From: Cellvibrionales bacterium UBA4495
GTDB lineage: Bacteria; Pseudomonadota; Gammaproteobacteria; Pseudomonadales; Porticoccaceae
Reading direction: 5' to 3'
DNA length: 14,347 nucleotides
NCBI GenBank assembly: GCA_002388905.1
Contig: DGNJ01000103.1
Coordinates: 1 to 14,347, forward strand
Shown here: piece after piece, positions 1-10,073 of the stretch
Layout of the letters: each line of letters starts with the position of its first letter
How positions within the stretch are numbered: the stretch's first letter is position 1
Program-made: the position numbers and the translations under genes
The notes under the pieces: model-generated
What the model saw: only the letters and a program-made list of their open reading frames with translations
The model's database searches: none
Told to the model about the DNA's origin: nothing

Positions 1-1
1 G

Positions 2-241
2 ATCGGCCTGGGGCTGGGCCCCCAGATCACCGGCTTTATCAGCGACCTGCTGGCCCCGCGCTTCGGTGACGAATCCCTCCGCTACGCGCTGCTGGCCAGT
101 TCCCTTGCCTACCCCTGGGCCGCCCTCCACCTGTGGCTGGGCAGCAGGACGCTGACAGGGGACCTGGCAAGCGTGGAGGGCGGTGAATCGGCGCCCCACC
201 GGCCGCTGCCCGGATTACAGGACGCCGGCAGCCGCGTATGA
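2..241 (+). CDS. MFS transporter, C-terminal fragment (5' end outside window)
   Basis: Frame 2 is open from the window edge to a TGA and encodes 79 residues. The start IGLGLGPQITGFISDLLAP, followed by GDESLRYALL, matches the last helices of major facilitator superfamily permeases, in particular the spinster-like MFS proteins common in proteobacteria. There the GLGxGP turn introduces transmembrane helix 11, and a hydrophobic run (ALLASSLAYPWAALHLWL here) forms helix 12. A hydrophilic cytoplasmic tail of about 30 residues closes the protein. The substrate cannot be inferred. The assignment rests on this short region only, so family membership is likely but not certain. Confidence 0.75.
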   Translation: MGLGLGPQITGFISDLLAPRFGDESLRYALLASSLAYPWAALHLWLGSRTLTGDLASVEGGESAPHRPLPGLQDAGSRV

Positions 242-250
242 TAATGGGGA

Positions 251-268
251 CCTGCCCGGCAGGGTTTT
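251..268 (+). terminator. Possible weak intrinsic terminator after the MFS gene
   Basis: CCTGC-CCG-GCAGG (5-bp stem, 3-base loop) is followed by G and TTTT, beginning ten bases after the MFS stop codon. The stem is short and the T-run only four bases, so termination may be partial. Confidence 0.35.
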
Positions 269-329
269 AACAGCGATGCAGTTCGCATTCTGACGTCGCC
301 AACCGCAAGCGAGGAGAAACAAGCCAGCC

Positions 330-1307
330 ATGAAGTTATCCATACTCGACCTTGCCTTTATTGCCCAGGGCGGGACAGCGGCGCAAGCACTGGCCAACAG
401 CGTCGATCTGGCTCGTCACGCGGAGGACTGGGGCTACGAACGCTTCTGGTTGGCGGAACATCACAATATGCCCGGTATCGCCAGCGCCGCCACGGCCATA
501 GCCATCGGTCACGTGGCCGGCGGCACCCGAAGGATCCGGGTCGGCGCCGGCGGTATCATGCTGCCCAATCATTCCCCCCTGGTGATCGCCGAGCAGTTCG
601 GCACCCTGGAAACCCTCTATCCCGGCCGCATCGACCTGGGCCTCGGGCGCGCCCCGGGTACCGACGGCCGCACCCTCCAGGCCCTGCGCCGCTCGCCGGC
701 GGCCGCCGAGAACTTCCCCCGGGATGTGGTCGAACTCCGGTCCCTGCTGGGACCTCTCCAGGTGGGCCAGAGGGTCCAGGCGGTGCCCGGCACCGGTCTC
801 GAGGTACCCCTTTGGATACTGGGCTCCAGCCTGTTCGGGGCCCGGCTGGCCGCCCACCTGGGCCTGCCATACGCCTTTGCCTCCCATTTCGCGCCTCAGG
901 CGCTGCGCGATGCGCTCGATCTCTATCGCGTGGAATTCCAGCCGTCCGGTCAACTCAAGGAACCCTATGCCATGGCCGGCGTGAACGTTTTCGCCGCCCC
1001 TTCGGACGCGGAGGCCAAAAGACTGTTCACCTCAGTTCAACAACAGTTCGCCGCCCTGGTAAGGGGAACACCCGGGCAACTGCCGCCCCCCATCGACGAC
1101 ATAGAAAGCTACTGGTCCCCGGCTGAAAAAGCCCATGCCTGTGCCATGCTGGAATATTCTTTCGTGGGTGATCCGGAAACCGTCGGCCAGGGCCTGCGCC
1201 GTTTTGTCGAGCAGACCGGTGTCGACGAAGTCATGGCGGTGTCGGCGATCCACGACCACGGCGCGCGCCTGGCTTCCTACCGCCTGCTGGCGGAAAGCAT
1301 GATGTGA
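330..1307 (+). CDS. Luciferase-like flavin-dependent monooxygenase (YhbW-like LLM family)
   Basis: This 325-aa protein has the bacterial luciferase-like (LLM) TIM-barrel signature. AEHHNM lies at residues 42-47, in the strand 2 region. [27 protein letters not shown] lies around 67-93. The flavin-site motif [12 protein letters not shown] is at 99-110. The length fits single-subunit members such as E. coli YhbW, which use reduced FMN supplied by a separate reductase; the substrate is unknown. A GAGGAG ribosome site sits at 311-316, a rather long 13 bases before the ATG, but no better in-frame start precedes the conserved N-terminal strand [10 protein letters not shown]. The next gene starts 35 bases downstream on the same strand, suggesting co-transcription. 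I see no reductase gene nearby. Confidence 0.9.
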   Translation: MKLSILDLAFIAQGGTAAQALANSVDLARHAEDWGYERFWLAEHHNMPGIASAATAIAIGHVAGGTRRIRVGAGGIMLPNHSPLVIAEQFGTLETLYPGRIDLGLGRAPGTDGRTLQALRRSPAAAENFPRDVVELRSLLGPLQVGQRVQAVPGTGLEVPLWILGSSLFGARLAAHLGLPYAFASHFAPQALRDALDLYRVEFQPSGQLKEPYAMAGVNVFAAPSDAEAKRLFTSVQQQFAALVRGTPGQLPPPIDDIESYWSPAEKAHACAMLEYSFVGDPETVGQGLRRFVEQTGVDEVMAVSAIHDHGARLASYRLLAESMM

Positions 1308-1342
1308 TTGATCGACAACTCCCAAGAGCCTGAGGAACCATA

Positions 1343-2131
1343 ATGACAAACTTAAGAGAAAAATACGGCAACACGGCCCTGATCACCGGGGCATCCTCCG
1401 GGATCGGCGCGGCTTTCGCCAGGGAGCTGGCCAGCCAGGGCCTTAACCTGGTTATCGTGGCACGCCGCAGGGAGCGCCTGGACAGTCTGGCCGCGGACCT
1501 GGAAAACCGGCACCCGGTCCAGGTACTGCCCCTGGTTGCCGACCTGGCCCGGCCCGGCGCGGGGCAGGAACTTTTCGCTGCCGTTGAACGGGAGGGGTGG
1601 CACGTGGATATTCTGATTAATAATGCCGGCCGGGGCTCGGCGGGTCTTTTTGCCGAGTCGGACCTTGAGGATCAATTGGCCATTATCGACCTCAACTGCC
1701 GCGGCCTGGTTGCCATGACGCGCCTGTTTCTTCCGCCCATGCTCGAGCGGGGCTGCGGCGCCATTATCAACGTCAGCAGCACCGTGGTGCATTTTTCCCC
1801 GCCGGGCATGGCCACCTACGTGGCAACCAAGGATTTCGACCTGAGTTTCACCCGGGTCCTGGCCGGCGAACTGCGGGGCACCAATGTGGACCTGCTCACC
1901 GTCGAGCCGGGGGTGACCCGAACCGAGTTCTTCCAGTCCGCAGGCGCCGGCGAAGTGCCGGAAAGCAAGTTCTCCCCGGCCAGGACGCCGGAGCAGGTGG
2001 TGGCGACGGCACTGGCCAACCTCGGCAGGAAAACCGTGGTTATCGACGGCCTGGCCAACACCCTTGTCGCCAGGATCATGGGGCTGTTGCCCACGGCCTG
2101 GATCCAGCGCCTTATCGCCAGTCAGCAGTAG
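1343..2131 (+). CDS. Short-chain dehydrogenase/reductase (classical SDR, NADP-type)
   Basis: This is a 262-aa classical SDR. The nucleotide-binding TGASSGIG is at residues 15-22, NNAG at 93-96, and the catalytic triad is Ser146, Tyr159 and Lys163 (YVATK). A basic cluster (ARRRER, 40-45) just after beta-strand 2 points to NADP(H) rather than NAD(H). The C-terminal part (LLTVEPGVTRTEFF and a final hydrophobic helix) resembles the DltE/YqjQ-like group, whose substrates are mostly undefined. GAGGAA lies seven bases before the ATG, a good ribosome site. It is probably an operon partner of the preceding flavin monooxygenase, which would let the two act on one substrate or its product. That link is inference from position only. 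Confidence 0.9.
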   Translation: MTNLREKYGNTALITGASSGIGAAFARELASQGLNLVIVARRRERLDSLAADLENRHPVQVLPLVADLARPGAGQELFAAVEREGWHVDILINNAGRGSAGLFAESDLEDQLAIIDLNCRGLVAMTRLFLPPMLERGCGAIINVSSTVVHFSPPGMATYVATKDFDLSFTRVLAGELRGTNVDLLTVEPGVTRTEFFQSAGAGEVPESKFSPARTPEQVVATALANLGRKTVVIDGLANTLVARIMGLLPTAWIQRLIASQQ

Positions 2132-2142
2132 GCGATATCGGT

Positions 2143-2159
2143 CGTCTGCCCGACAGACG
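2143..2159. terminator. Hairpin between convergent dehydrogenase genes
   Basis: CGTCTG-CCCGA-CAGACG is a perfect 6-bp stem with a five-base loop, in the 50-base gap between two convergent genes. There is only a short T-run on the + strand (TGGTTT) and none on the other. It may serve as a two-way transcription barrier, but the sequence does not prove a terminator. Confidence 0.35.
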
Positions 2160-2181
2160 TGGTTTCCGGTGCCGGCGAAGA

Positions 2182-2940
2182 CTAATCGGCGTAGATCATC
2201 TGCCGGGTCATGCCTCCGTCGACGATATAATTCTGCCCCGTGATAAACGCGGCATCCGGGCCAAGCAGGAAAGCCGCCAGGGCGCCGATGTCCGCCGGCA
2301 GCCCGACGCGGCCAGCCGCATGTTGGCGGTGATCCCGGTCTCGCAGGGGCTTGTGCTCTCGCTGTTCACGATCGCGGCTGTCAATCCAGCCCGGACTGAT
2401 GGCGTTGACACGAACGTCGGGCCCCCAGCTCACCGCCAGGGCATGGGTCAGGGCCACCAGGCCACCCTTACTGGCGGCATAGGCCTCGGTATGGGGTTCC
2501 GATTGCAGGGCACGGGTCGAGGCAATGTTGACGATGGCGCCCGAGGACCCGGCCAACAACCTATGGGCATGCTTGCAGACCAGGAAAGCACCGGTGAGGT
2601 TGGTGGCCAGCCAGCGGTTCCAGTCCGTCAGGTGCAGGTGCTGCGGCGGTCCACTGTGGGGATCGGCAATGCCGGCATTATTGACCAGCCCGTCCAGCCG
2701 ACCGAACTCGGACTCCAGCCACGCCAGACAGCCAGCGACGCTGTCCTCGTCGGCCACATCCATGGCCCGGAACCGCGCCGGACCCAGTGACCCCAGTTCG
2801 GTACTGGCAGCCTGTCCGGCCTCCTCATCCAGGTCGCTCAGCACCACCGACCAGCCCGCCCGTAACAGGCTGGCGGCAATACCCCGGCCGATTCCCCGGG
2901 CGGCACCGGTCACCAGGGCTACAGAAGTTTCATTTGTCAT
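2182..2940 (-). CDS. Short-chain dehydrogenase/reductase (classical SDR, NAD-type)
   Basis: A 252-aa classical SDR. TGAARGIG is at residues 11-18, NNAG at 87-90, and the catalytic residues are Ser141, Tyr154 and Lys158 (YAASK). Asp36 at the end of beta-strand 2 (VVLSDLD) favours NAD(H). The C-terminus has the usual GQNYIVDGG segment of the FabG/glucose-dehydrogenase-like group, followed by TRQMIYAD. The substrate cannot be told from sequence. The GGGAA upstream of the ATG on the minus strand is an acceptable ribosome site. The gene is divergent from gcvP and convergent with the other SDR. The two SDRs differ in cofactor residue and C-terminus, so they are not a recent duplication. The 10-bp inverted repeat at 2971-2992 would fall in its leader. 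Confidence 0.92.
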   Translation of the reverse strand: MTNETSVALVTGAARGIGRGIAASLLRAGWSVVLSDLDEEAGQAASTELGSLGPARFRAMDVADEDSVAGCLAWLESEFGRLDGLVNNAGIADPHSGPPQHLHLTDWNRWLATNLTGAFLVCKHAHRLLAGSSGAIVNIASTRALQSEPHTEAYAASKGGLVALTHALAVSWGPDVRVNAISPGWIDSRDREQREHKPLRDRDHRQHAAGRVGLPADIGALAAFLLGPDAAFITGQNYIVDGGMTRQMIYAD

Positions 2941-2970
2941 TCAGCGTTTCCCGGTTTGTTCATGAATCCC

Positions 2971-2992
2971 GGCGCGCCTGTGCAGGCGCGCC
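2971..2992. repeat. Perfect 10-bp inverted repeat with 2-base centre
   Basis: The arm GGCGCGCCTG is repeated as its exact reverse complement after a TG dinucleotide. It lies 31 bases upstream of the minus-strand SDR start. It could be a protein-binding site or an RNA hairpin in that gene's leader. There is no following T-run, so it is not an intrinsic terminator. Confidence 0.6.
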
Positions 2993-3040
2993 TTAGGCAG
3001 GATCCGACAAAGGTGCGGATAAGCCTCAGTGTCCTTTCAG

Positions 3041-3046
3041 TATAAT
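3041..3046 (+). promoter_or_regulatory. Consensus -10 hexamer (TATAAT), possible distal promoter
   Basis: A perfect TATAAT lies in the divergent spacer, with no good -35 at 16-18 bases upstream. The opposite strand reads TATACT over 3039-3044, so the same bases could serve a promoter for the minus-strand SDR. It needs an activator, or it is chance. Confidence 0.3.
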
Positions 3047-3259
3047 CCCCGTCAATCAACGGAAGATAAGTTGCCGGGAAACCATCGGCAAGTGGTCTGG
3101 CAGAGCGCCTAACCCCCCTGCCCCTTGAGCAACCGCAAGCATTCCTTCCCGAAAGCCCGCCGGTTTCTCGCCCGGCACCCAAGCAAAGCCCGCCGCCGCA
3201 AAGACAGGCCCTGGCCCAAGCGGGAAGGCTTACGCAAGTCGCCGATCCCGGAATTCCGA

Positions 3260-3289
3260 TTGCCGCTTTCCGGCCGCGATTGGTAAACT
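3260..3289 (+). promoter_or_regulatory. Candidate sigma70 promoter for gcvP
   Basis: TTGCCG at 3260-3265 and TAAACT at 3284-3289 are separated by 18 bases, each matching four of six consensus positions. The predicted start of transcription near 3296 would give a leader of about 70 bases. The palindrome CGGAATTCCG at 3249-3258 abuts the -35 box and could be an operator. The -10 box overlaps the loop and stem of the terminator-like hairpin at 3274-3303, so only one of the two readings may be functional. Confidence 0.45.
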
Positions 3290-3303
3290 CGCGGTGCTTT
3301 TTT
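3274..3303 (+). terminator. Terminator-like hairpin 64 bases before the gcvP start
   Basis: CCGCGA-N9-TCGCGG forms a perfect 6-bp GC-rich stem, followed by TGC and TTTTTT. It would stop transcripts begun upstream, for example from the TATAAT at 3041, and could act as an attenuator. It overlaps a candidate promoter, so it is ambiguous. Confidence 0.4.
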
Positions 3304-3355
3304 CCGGGGCCGCCCCGATTCCCCTGCGCCATCGGCCCGCCCCGCCCCCTTCGAC

Positions 3356-3360
3356 AGGAA
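3356..3360 (+). promoter_or_regulatory. Ribosome binding site fixing the gcvP start
   Basis: AGGAA lies six bases before the ATG at 3367. The reading frame stays open back to a TTG at 3280, but the upstream residues have no counterpart in GcvP proteins. The ATG at 3367 gives the family length and the conserved N-terminus. Confidence 0.8.
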
Positions 3361-3366
3361 ACGACC

Positions 3367-6240
<2,874 letters not shown>

Positions 6241-6256
6241 GCGGGCATTACCGGCA

Positions 6257-6883
6257 ATGGACGATCTTCAGCGGATTCTCTGGCGGGACATGGCGCTCTA
6301 TCGGGCCCTGCCCGTGGACATCCGCGGGGAGATCGACAAATTCGTGCCCCTGTTCCTCAAGGGCAAGCAGTTCGAGGGCAAGAACGGGCTGACGGTGACG
6401 GATCGCCACCGCTTTCTGATCGCGGCCAACGCGGCGCTGGTGGGGGCCGCCCAGCGGGTTTCCTGTTTTGCCAGCGTCAAATGGGTACTGGTCTACCCCA
6501 ATATTGTTCATATTGACGGCGAGGCGTTCCACGTATCCAAGGTGGTCCTTTCCTGGGAGTGCGTGGAGGCGGAGTCCGGCCAGCCGGAGGACGCGGGCAG
6601 CAACCTGGTGGTGCACGAATTCGCCCATGTGCTCGACCACCTGCTCGGGGTCAGCCACGGCACAGCAGCCATGCGCCAGGCCTTTGAGGACGTGGAGCGA
6701 CGCTTGCTGGGCGACGGCGAATCCCTGTTCCGGGAAGAGGATATCGAAAACCCCCAGGAGTTTTTTGCCAGCGCCTCGGAGGTATTCTTCACCCGGCCCG
6801 GCTGGCTCGCTGGGCATTATCCGGCCCTGTACGAGGATCTGCACAGCATTTACGGGCTGGATATGGCGCTATACCTGCAATAG
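6257..6883 (+). CDS. mtfA: MtfA-like zinc metallopeptidase (M90), compact form
   Basis: This 208-aa protein carries the zinc-protease motif HEFAH at residues 120-124. A probable third ligand, Glu168, lies in NPQEFFASASEVFF, which lines up with the SDPAECFAVLSEYFF region of E. coli MtfA. The preceding VSKVVLSWE and SNLVVHEFAHVLD segments are also typical of the family. In E. coli, MtfA is a soluble cytoplasmic peptidase that binds the glucose regulator Mlc; whether Mlc exists here is unknown. The protein is shorter than the E. coli one (about 265 aa). It lacks the N-terminal extension, has about 15 fewer residues between HExxH and the ligand glutamate, and ends soon after the last helix. I chose the ATG at 6257 because the frame before it runs through gcvP sense sequence. 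Its ribosome site is weak, so translation may depend on coupling to gcvP. Confidence 0.88.
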   Translation: MDDLQRILWRDMALYRALPVDIRGEIDKFVPLFLKGKQFEGKNGLTVTDRHRFLIAANAALVGAAQRVSCFASVKWVLVYPNIVHIDGEAFHVSKVVLSWECVEAESGQPEDAGSNLVVHEFAHVLDHLLGVSHGTAAMRQAFEDVERRLLGDGESLFREEDIENPQEFFASASEVFFTRPGWLAGHYPALYEDLHSIYGLDMALYLQ

Positions 6884-6908
6884 CGGCGGCACGGGCAGGA
6901 GCGGCGGC

Positions 6909-6937
6909 GGACTGGTTACCATTCCAGGAAGTCCTTT
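6909..6937 (+). terminator. Weak terminator-like hairpin after mtfA
   Basis: GGACT at 6909-6913 pairs with AGTCC at 6930-6934 and is followed by TTT. A further GG/CC pairing inside needs a bulge. It sits in the 67-base gap between convergent mtfA and the RND pump gene. The T-run is very short, so this is tentative. Confidence 0.25.
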
Positions 6938-6950
6938 AGCCCGCCTGCTA

Positions 6951-9900
6951 TTACCGGTTAAAGCCCTCGCGGCGGAGCCTGCCGGCCCGGGACAGCCGCC
7001 TGACCACCACAAAGAAGACCGGCACCAGGAAGATGGCCAGCAGGGTCGCGGAGATCATGCCGCCCAGTACGCCGGTGCCCACGGCGCGCTGGCTGGCCGA
7101 GCCGGCTCCCGTGGAAAACGCCAGGGGCATGACCCCGAAAATGAACGCCATGGACGTCATGATAATGGGCCTGAAGCGCAGCCGGCAGGCGGTGACCGTG
7201 GCGTCCAGCAGCCCGCGGCCCTGCTCCTGGAGGCTGCGGGCAAACTCAATGATAAGAATGGCGTTTTTCGCGGACAGGCCGATAATGGTTATCAGCCCCA
7301 CCTTGAAATAGACATCGTTGGCCATCCCCAGCAGGTTGGCTCCCACGAGGGAACCGAGAATGCCCAGCGGCACCACCAGCATCACCGCGAAGGGGATCGA
7401 CCAGCTCTCGTACAGGGCCGCGAGACTGAGAAAAACGGCGAGCAGGGACAGCGCCATGAGCAGGGGCATCTGGGCACCGGAAATTTTTTCCTCGCGGCTG
7501 ACCCCGGTCCACTCGTAGCCGATCTGGGCCGGCAACTGGTCGATCAGCTTTTCCACCTCGGCCATGGCTTCGCCGGTACTTCGACCCGGGGCGGCGTTAC
7601 CGGCGATTCGCAGGGCCGGATAGGCGTTGTAGCGCACCAGTTGGACGGGACCATTACGCCAGCTGACCTCGGCAAAAGAGGAAAGGGAAACCATCTCGCC
7701 CCGGTCGTTGCGAACCTGGAATTCCAGAATATCCTCGGGCTGCATCCGCTGTGTCGCGCGGGCCTGGATAATCACCCGCTGCATCCTGCCACGGTTGGGG
7801 AAGTCATTGACATAGCGGGAGCCCAGCGCCATCGATAAAACGGCATTGATATCGGCAAAATCCACCCCGTGGGCATAGGCCTTGTCCCGGTCGATCTCGA
7901 CTTCCAGTTGAGGGGCATCGCTGAGACTTTCCCGGCGCAATCCGGCGATCACCGGATTGTCGGCGGCCAGTTCGAGAAGCCTGTCGCCGGCCCGGGTCAG
8001 CGCCTCGTGGCCCAAGGCTCCCCTGTCCTGCAAACGCAGGCTGAAACCGGAGCCCGTGCCCAGGGAGGGAATGGCCGGCGGATTGATGGTGAAAATCACG
8101 GCCTGGCGAATGTCGGCGAGGTCCCTCGAGGCCCTGGCCGCCAGCGCCTGGGCGCTGTGGGCCTCACCCTCGCGCTCACTCCAGGGTTTGAGGTTGGTAA
8201 ATATATTGACCAGGTTCTGGCCGGAGCCGAAAAAATTGACGCCGACAATGGCAAAGGTCTTTTCCACTTCCGGCTGCTTCTGGTAGTAAGCCTGGACCCG
8301 GCGGGCCACTTCACTGGAACGCGCGGCGGTCGCCCCGGGTGCCAACTGGATGACGGTAAAAATACGTCCCTGGTCCTCCTCCGGCAGGAACGCGGTGGGC
8401 AAACGTATCATCAGGATGCCCACGGCGGCGGCGATGACCAGGTACACCACCATAAAACGACCGGTACGCTTGAGGATGCCGTCCACCGCATTCTGGTAGC
8501 TTCGGGCACTGCGATTGAACCACCGGTTGAACCACCGGAAAAATCGAGCCTGGTTGTCCTCCCCCTCGTTATCCACGGGCTTGAGAAGGGTGGCGCAAAG
8601 CGCCGGCGTCAGGGTCAGGGCGAGGAAGGCCGAGAACAGGATCGACACGGACATGGTGGCGGAGAACTGCCGATAGATATTGCCCACGGAGCCGGGAAAA
8701 AACGCCATGGGCACGAAAACCGACACCAATACCACCGTAATGCCCAGGATCGCGCCGGTGATCTGGCGCATGGCCTTGAGGGTGGCCTGGCGCGGCGACA
8801 GGTTCTCCTGGGCCATCAGGCGCTCGACGTTTTCGACCACCACGATGGCATCGTCCACGAGAATACCGATCACCAGCACCATGGCGAACAGGGTCAGCAC
8901 ATTGATGGAAAAGCCCATGGCAAAAAGCACCGCAAAGGTGCCCAGCAGGGCCACCGGGACAACGATGGTGGGAATCAGGGTGTAGCGCAGGTTCTGCAGG
9001 AACAGGAACATCACGGCGAAGACCAGAAGCACCGCCTCGAACAGGGTCTGCACTACTTTCTCGATGGAAATGGAGATAAACACCGAGGAATCCACGGGAA
9101 TGTCGTAGCCGACACCTTCGGGAAAATAACGCGACAGTTCCTCGATCTTGTCACGGACCAGCCCCGCGGTTTCCACCGCGTTGCTGTCGGGAGCCGGCTG
9201 GATAGCGATCCCGACAATGGGGTCGTCGCCCAGGCGGGCCGAGACCGCGTAACTCTGGGCACCGAGTTCAACCCGGGCCACATCCTCGAGCCGGACCACG
9301 GAGCCATCGGCGTTCGAGCGCAGAATAATATTCCGGAAGGCCTCGGGATCGGAAAGCTGGCCCTTGACCACCACCGTGGCGGTGATTGTCTGGCCTTTCT
9401 CGTTGGGTAAATCGCCGATGCCGCCCGAGGAAACCTGGCTGTTCTGGGCGGCAATGGCTTCGCTCACATCCGCCGGCGTCAGGTCGTAGCCCAGGAGTTT
9501 TTCCATGTCGAGCCAGACCCGCATGGCCCGCTCACTGCCATAGAGGTTGATCAGGCCCACGCCCTCGACCCGCAGCAGCTCGGGGATGACATTGCGGGAC
9601 GCGTAATCGCCCAGTTCGAAGCGGTCGTAGGAATTATCCAAGGATTTGAGGGCAACGACGATGAGAATATTTTCGTTGGTCTTTTCCACCGCAATGCCCT
9701 GCTGGGTAACAGGCTGGGGCAGGCGCGGTTCGGCGCGCGCCAGGCGGTTCTGGGCATCCACCTGGGCCAGGGAGGGATCGGTGCCCGGCTCGAAGGTCAA
9801 CTTGATCTGCGCGGTGCCATTGGACTGGCTCATGGATTCCATGTAGATCAGGTTGTCGATGCCGTTCATCTCGTCCTCGACAATACTCACCACCGTTTCC

Positions 9901-10073
9901 TCCACCAGCGCGGCGGAGGCGCCGGGGTAGTTGGCGGAAATAGTGATCGAGGGCGGTGCCACCGATGGGTACTGCGCCACCGGCAACTGGGTGATGGCGA
10001 TAACGCCGGCCACCGAAATAAACAGGGCGATTACCCAGGCAAAAATGGGGCGGTCGACAAAAAATCGCGACAT
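6951..10073 (-). CDS. RND multidrug efflux permease (HAE1 family, AcrB/MexB type)
   Basis: This 1040-aa inner-membrane proton antiporter forms the trimeric pump of a tripartite efflux complex. The N-terminus, MSRFFVDRPIFAWVIALFIS, is the first transmembrane helix. Two large periplasmic porter/docking loops follow TM1 and TM7. The proton-relay aspartates fall at Asp407 and Asp408 (GILVDDAIVVVENVER), the same numbers as in AcrB, and the relay lysine is Lys936 (GLSAKNAILIIEFA). The length and these motifs place it with hydrophobic and amphiphilic drug exporters rather than heavy-metal CzcA pumps. The individual substrates cannot be read from sequence. Its ATG overlaps the adaptor stop codon as TAATG, implying translational coupling. 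No outer-membrane channel gene follows; the stop is TAA with TAG right after in frame. Confidence 0.97.
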   Translation of the reverse strand: MSRFFVDRPIFAWVIALFISVAGVIAITQLPVAQYPSVAPPSITISANYPGASAALVEETVVSIVEDEMNGIDNLIYMESMSQSNGTAQIKLTFEPGTDPSLAQVDAQNRLARAEPRLPQPVTQQGIAVEKTNENILIVVALKSLDNSYDRFELGDYASRNVIPELLRVEGVGLINLYGSERAMRVWLDMEKLLGYDLTPADVSEAIAAQNSQVSSGGIGDLPNEKGQTITATVVVKGQLSDPEAFRNIILRSNADGSVVRLEDVARVELGAQSYAVSARLGDDPIVGIAIQPAPDSNAVETAGLVRDKIEELSRYFPEGVGYDIPVDSSVFISISIEKVVQTLFEAVLLVFAVMFLFLQNLRYTLIPTIVVPVALLGTFAVLFAMGFSINVLTLFAMVLVIGILVDDAIVVVENVERLMAQENLSPRQATLKAMRQITGAILGITVVLVSVFVPMAFFPGSVGNIYRQFSATMSVSILFSAFLALTLTPALCATLLKPVDNEGEDNQARFFRWFNRWFNRSARSYQNAVDGILKRTGRFMVVYLVIAAAVGILMIRLPTAFLPEEDQGRIFTVIQLAPGATAARSSEVARRVQAYYQKQPEVEKTFAIVGVNFFGSGQNLVNIFTNLKPWSEREGEAHSAQALAARASRDLADIRQAVIFTINPPAIPSLGTGSGFSLRLQDRGALGHEALTRAGDRLLELAADNPVIAGLRRESLSDAPQLEVEIDRDKAYAHGVDFADINAVLSMALGSRYVNDFPNRGRMQRVIIQARATQRMQPEDILEFQVRNDRGEMVSLSSFAEVSWRNGPVQLVRYNAYPALRIAGNAAPGRSTGEAMAEVEKLIDQLPAQIGYEWTGVSREEKISGAQMPLLMALSLLAVFLSLAALYESWSIPFAVMLVVPLGILGSLVGANLLGMANDVYFKVGLITIIGLSAKNAILIIEFARSLQEQGRGLLDATVTACRLRFRPIIMTSMAFIFGVMPLAFSTGAGSASQRAVGTGVLGGMISATLLAIFLVPVFFVVVRRLSRAGRLRREGFNR

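Larger units (their letters stand above)
2941..3366. other. 426-base divergent spacer between the SDR gene and gcvP
   Basis: No convincing gene is present. It holds a 10-bp inverted repeat (2971-2992) and overlapping opposite -10-like hexamers, TATAAT on + at 3041-3046 and TATACT on - at 3039-3044. It also holds several stems: TTGCCG/CGGCAA at 3071-3091; CCTTCCCG at 3144-3151 pairing with CGGGAAGG at 3221-3228; GCCGG/CCGGC at 3159-3176. A 10-bp palindrome CGGAATTCCG is at 3249-3258. A promoter-like pair is at 3260-3289 and a terminator-like hairpin at 3274-3303. The conserved cores of the glycine riboswitch, which often controls glycine cleavage genes, are not recognisable. Confidence 0.7.

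Noticed and set aside
1343..2940. Tandem duplication of a dehydrogenase gene
   Set aside because: The two SDRs share only the family motifs, differ in cofactor-selecting residues and C-termini, and are convergent.
3112..3285. Small very basic plus-strand open frame ending in GRDW before gcvP
   Set aside because: It has only a TTG as a possible start, no ribosome site and no similarity I recognise. The basic composition follows from the base content, and the region is better read as regulatory.
3047..3366. Glycine riboswitch upstream of gcvP
   Set aside because: The conserved aptamer cores (GGAGAG and CCGAAGG-type motifs in tandem) are absent; only a loosely similar ACCCAAGCAAAGC stretch is present near 3177.
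7869..9410. 513-codon open frame on the plus strand opposite the RND pump
   Set aside because: Low-complexity Gly/His/Gln/Asp-rich translation without domains, antisense to an unmistakable pump gene.
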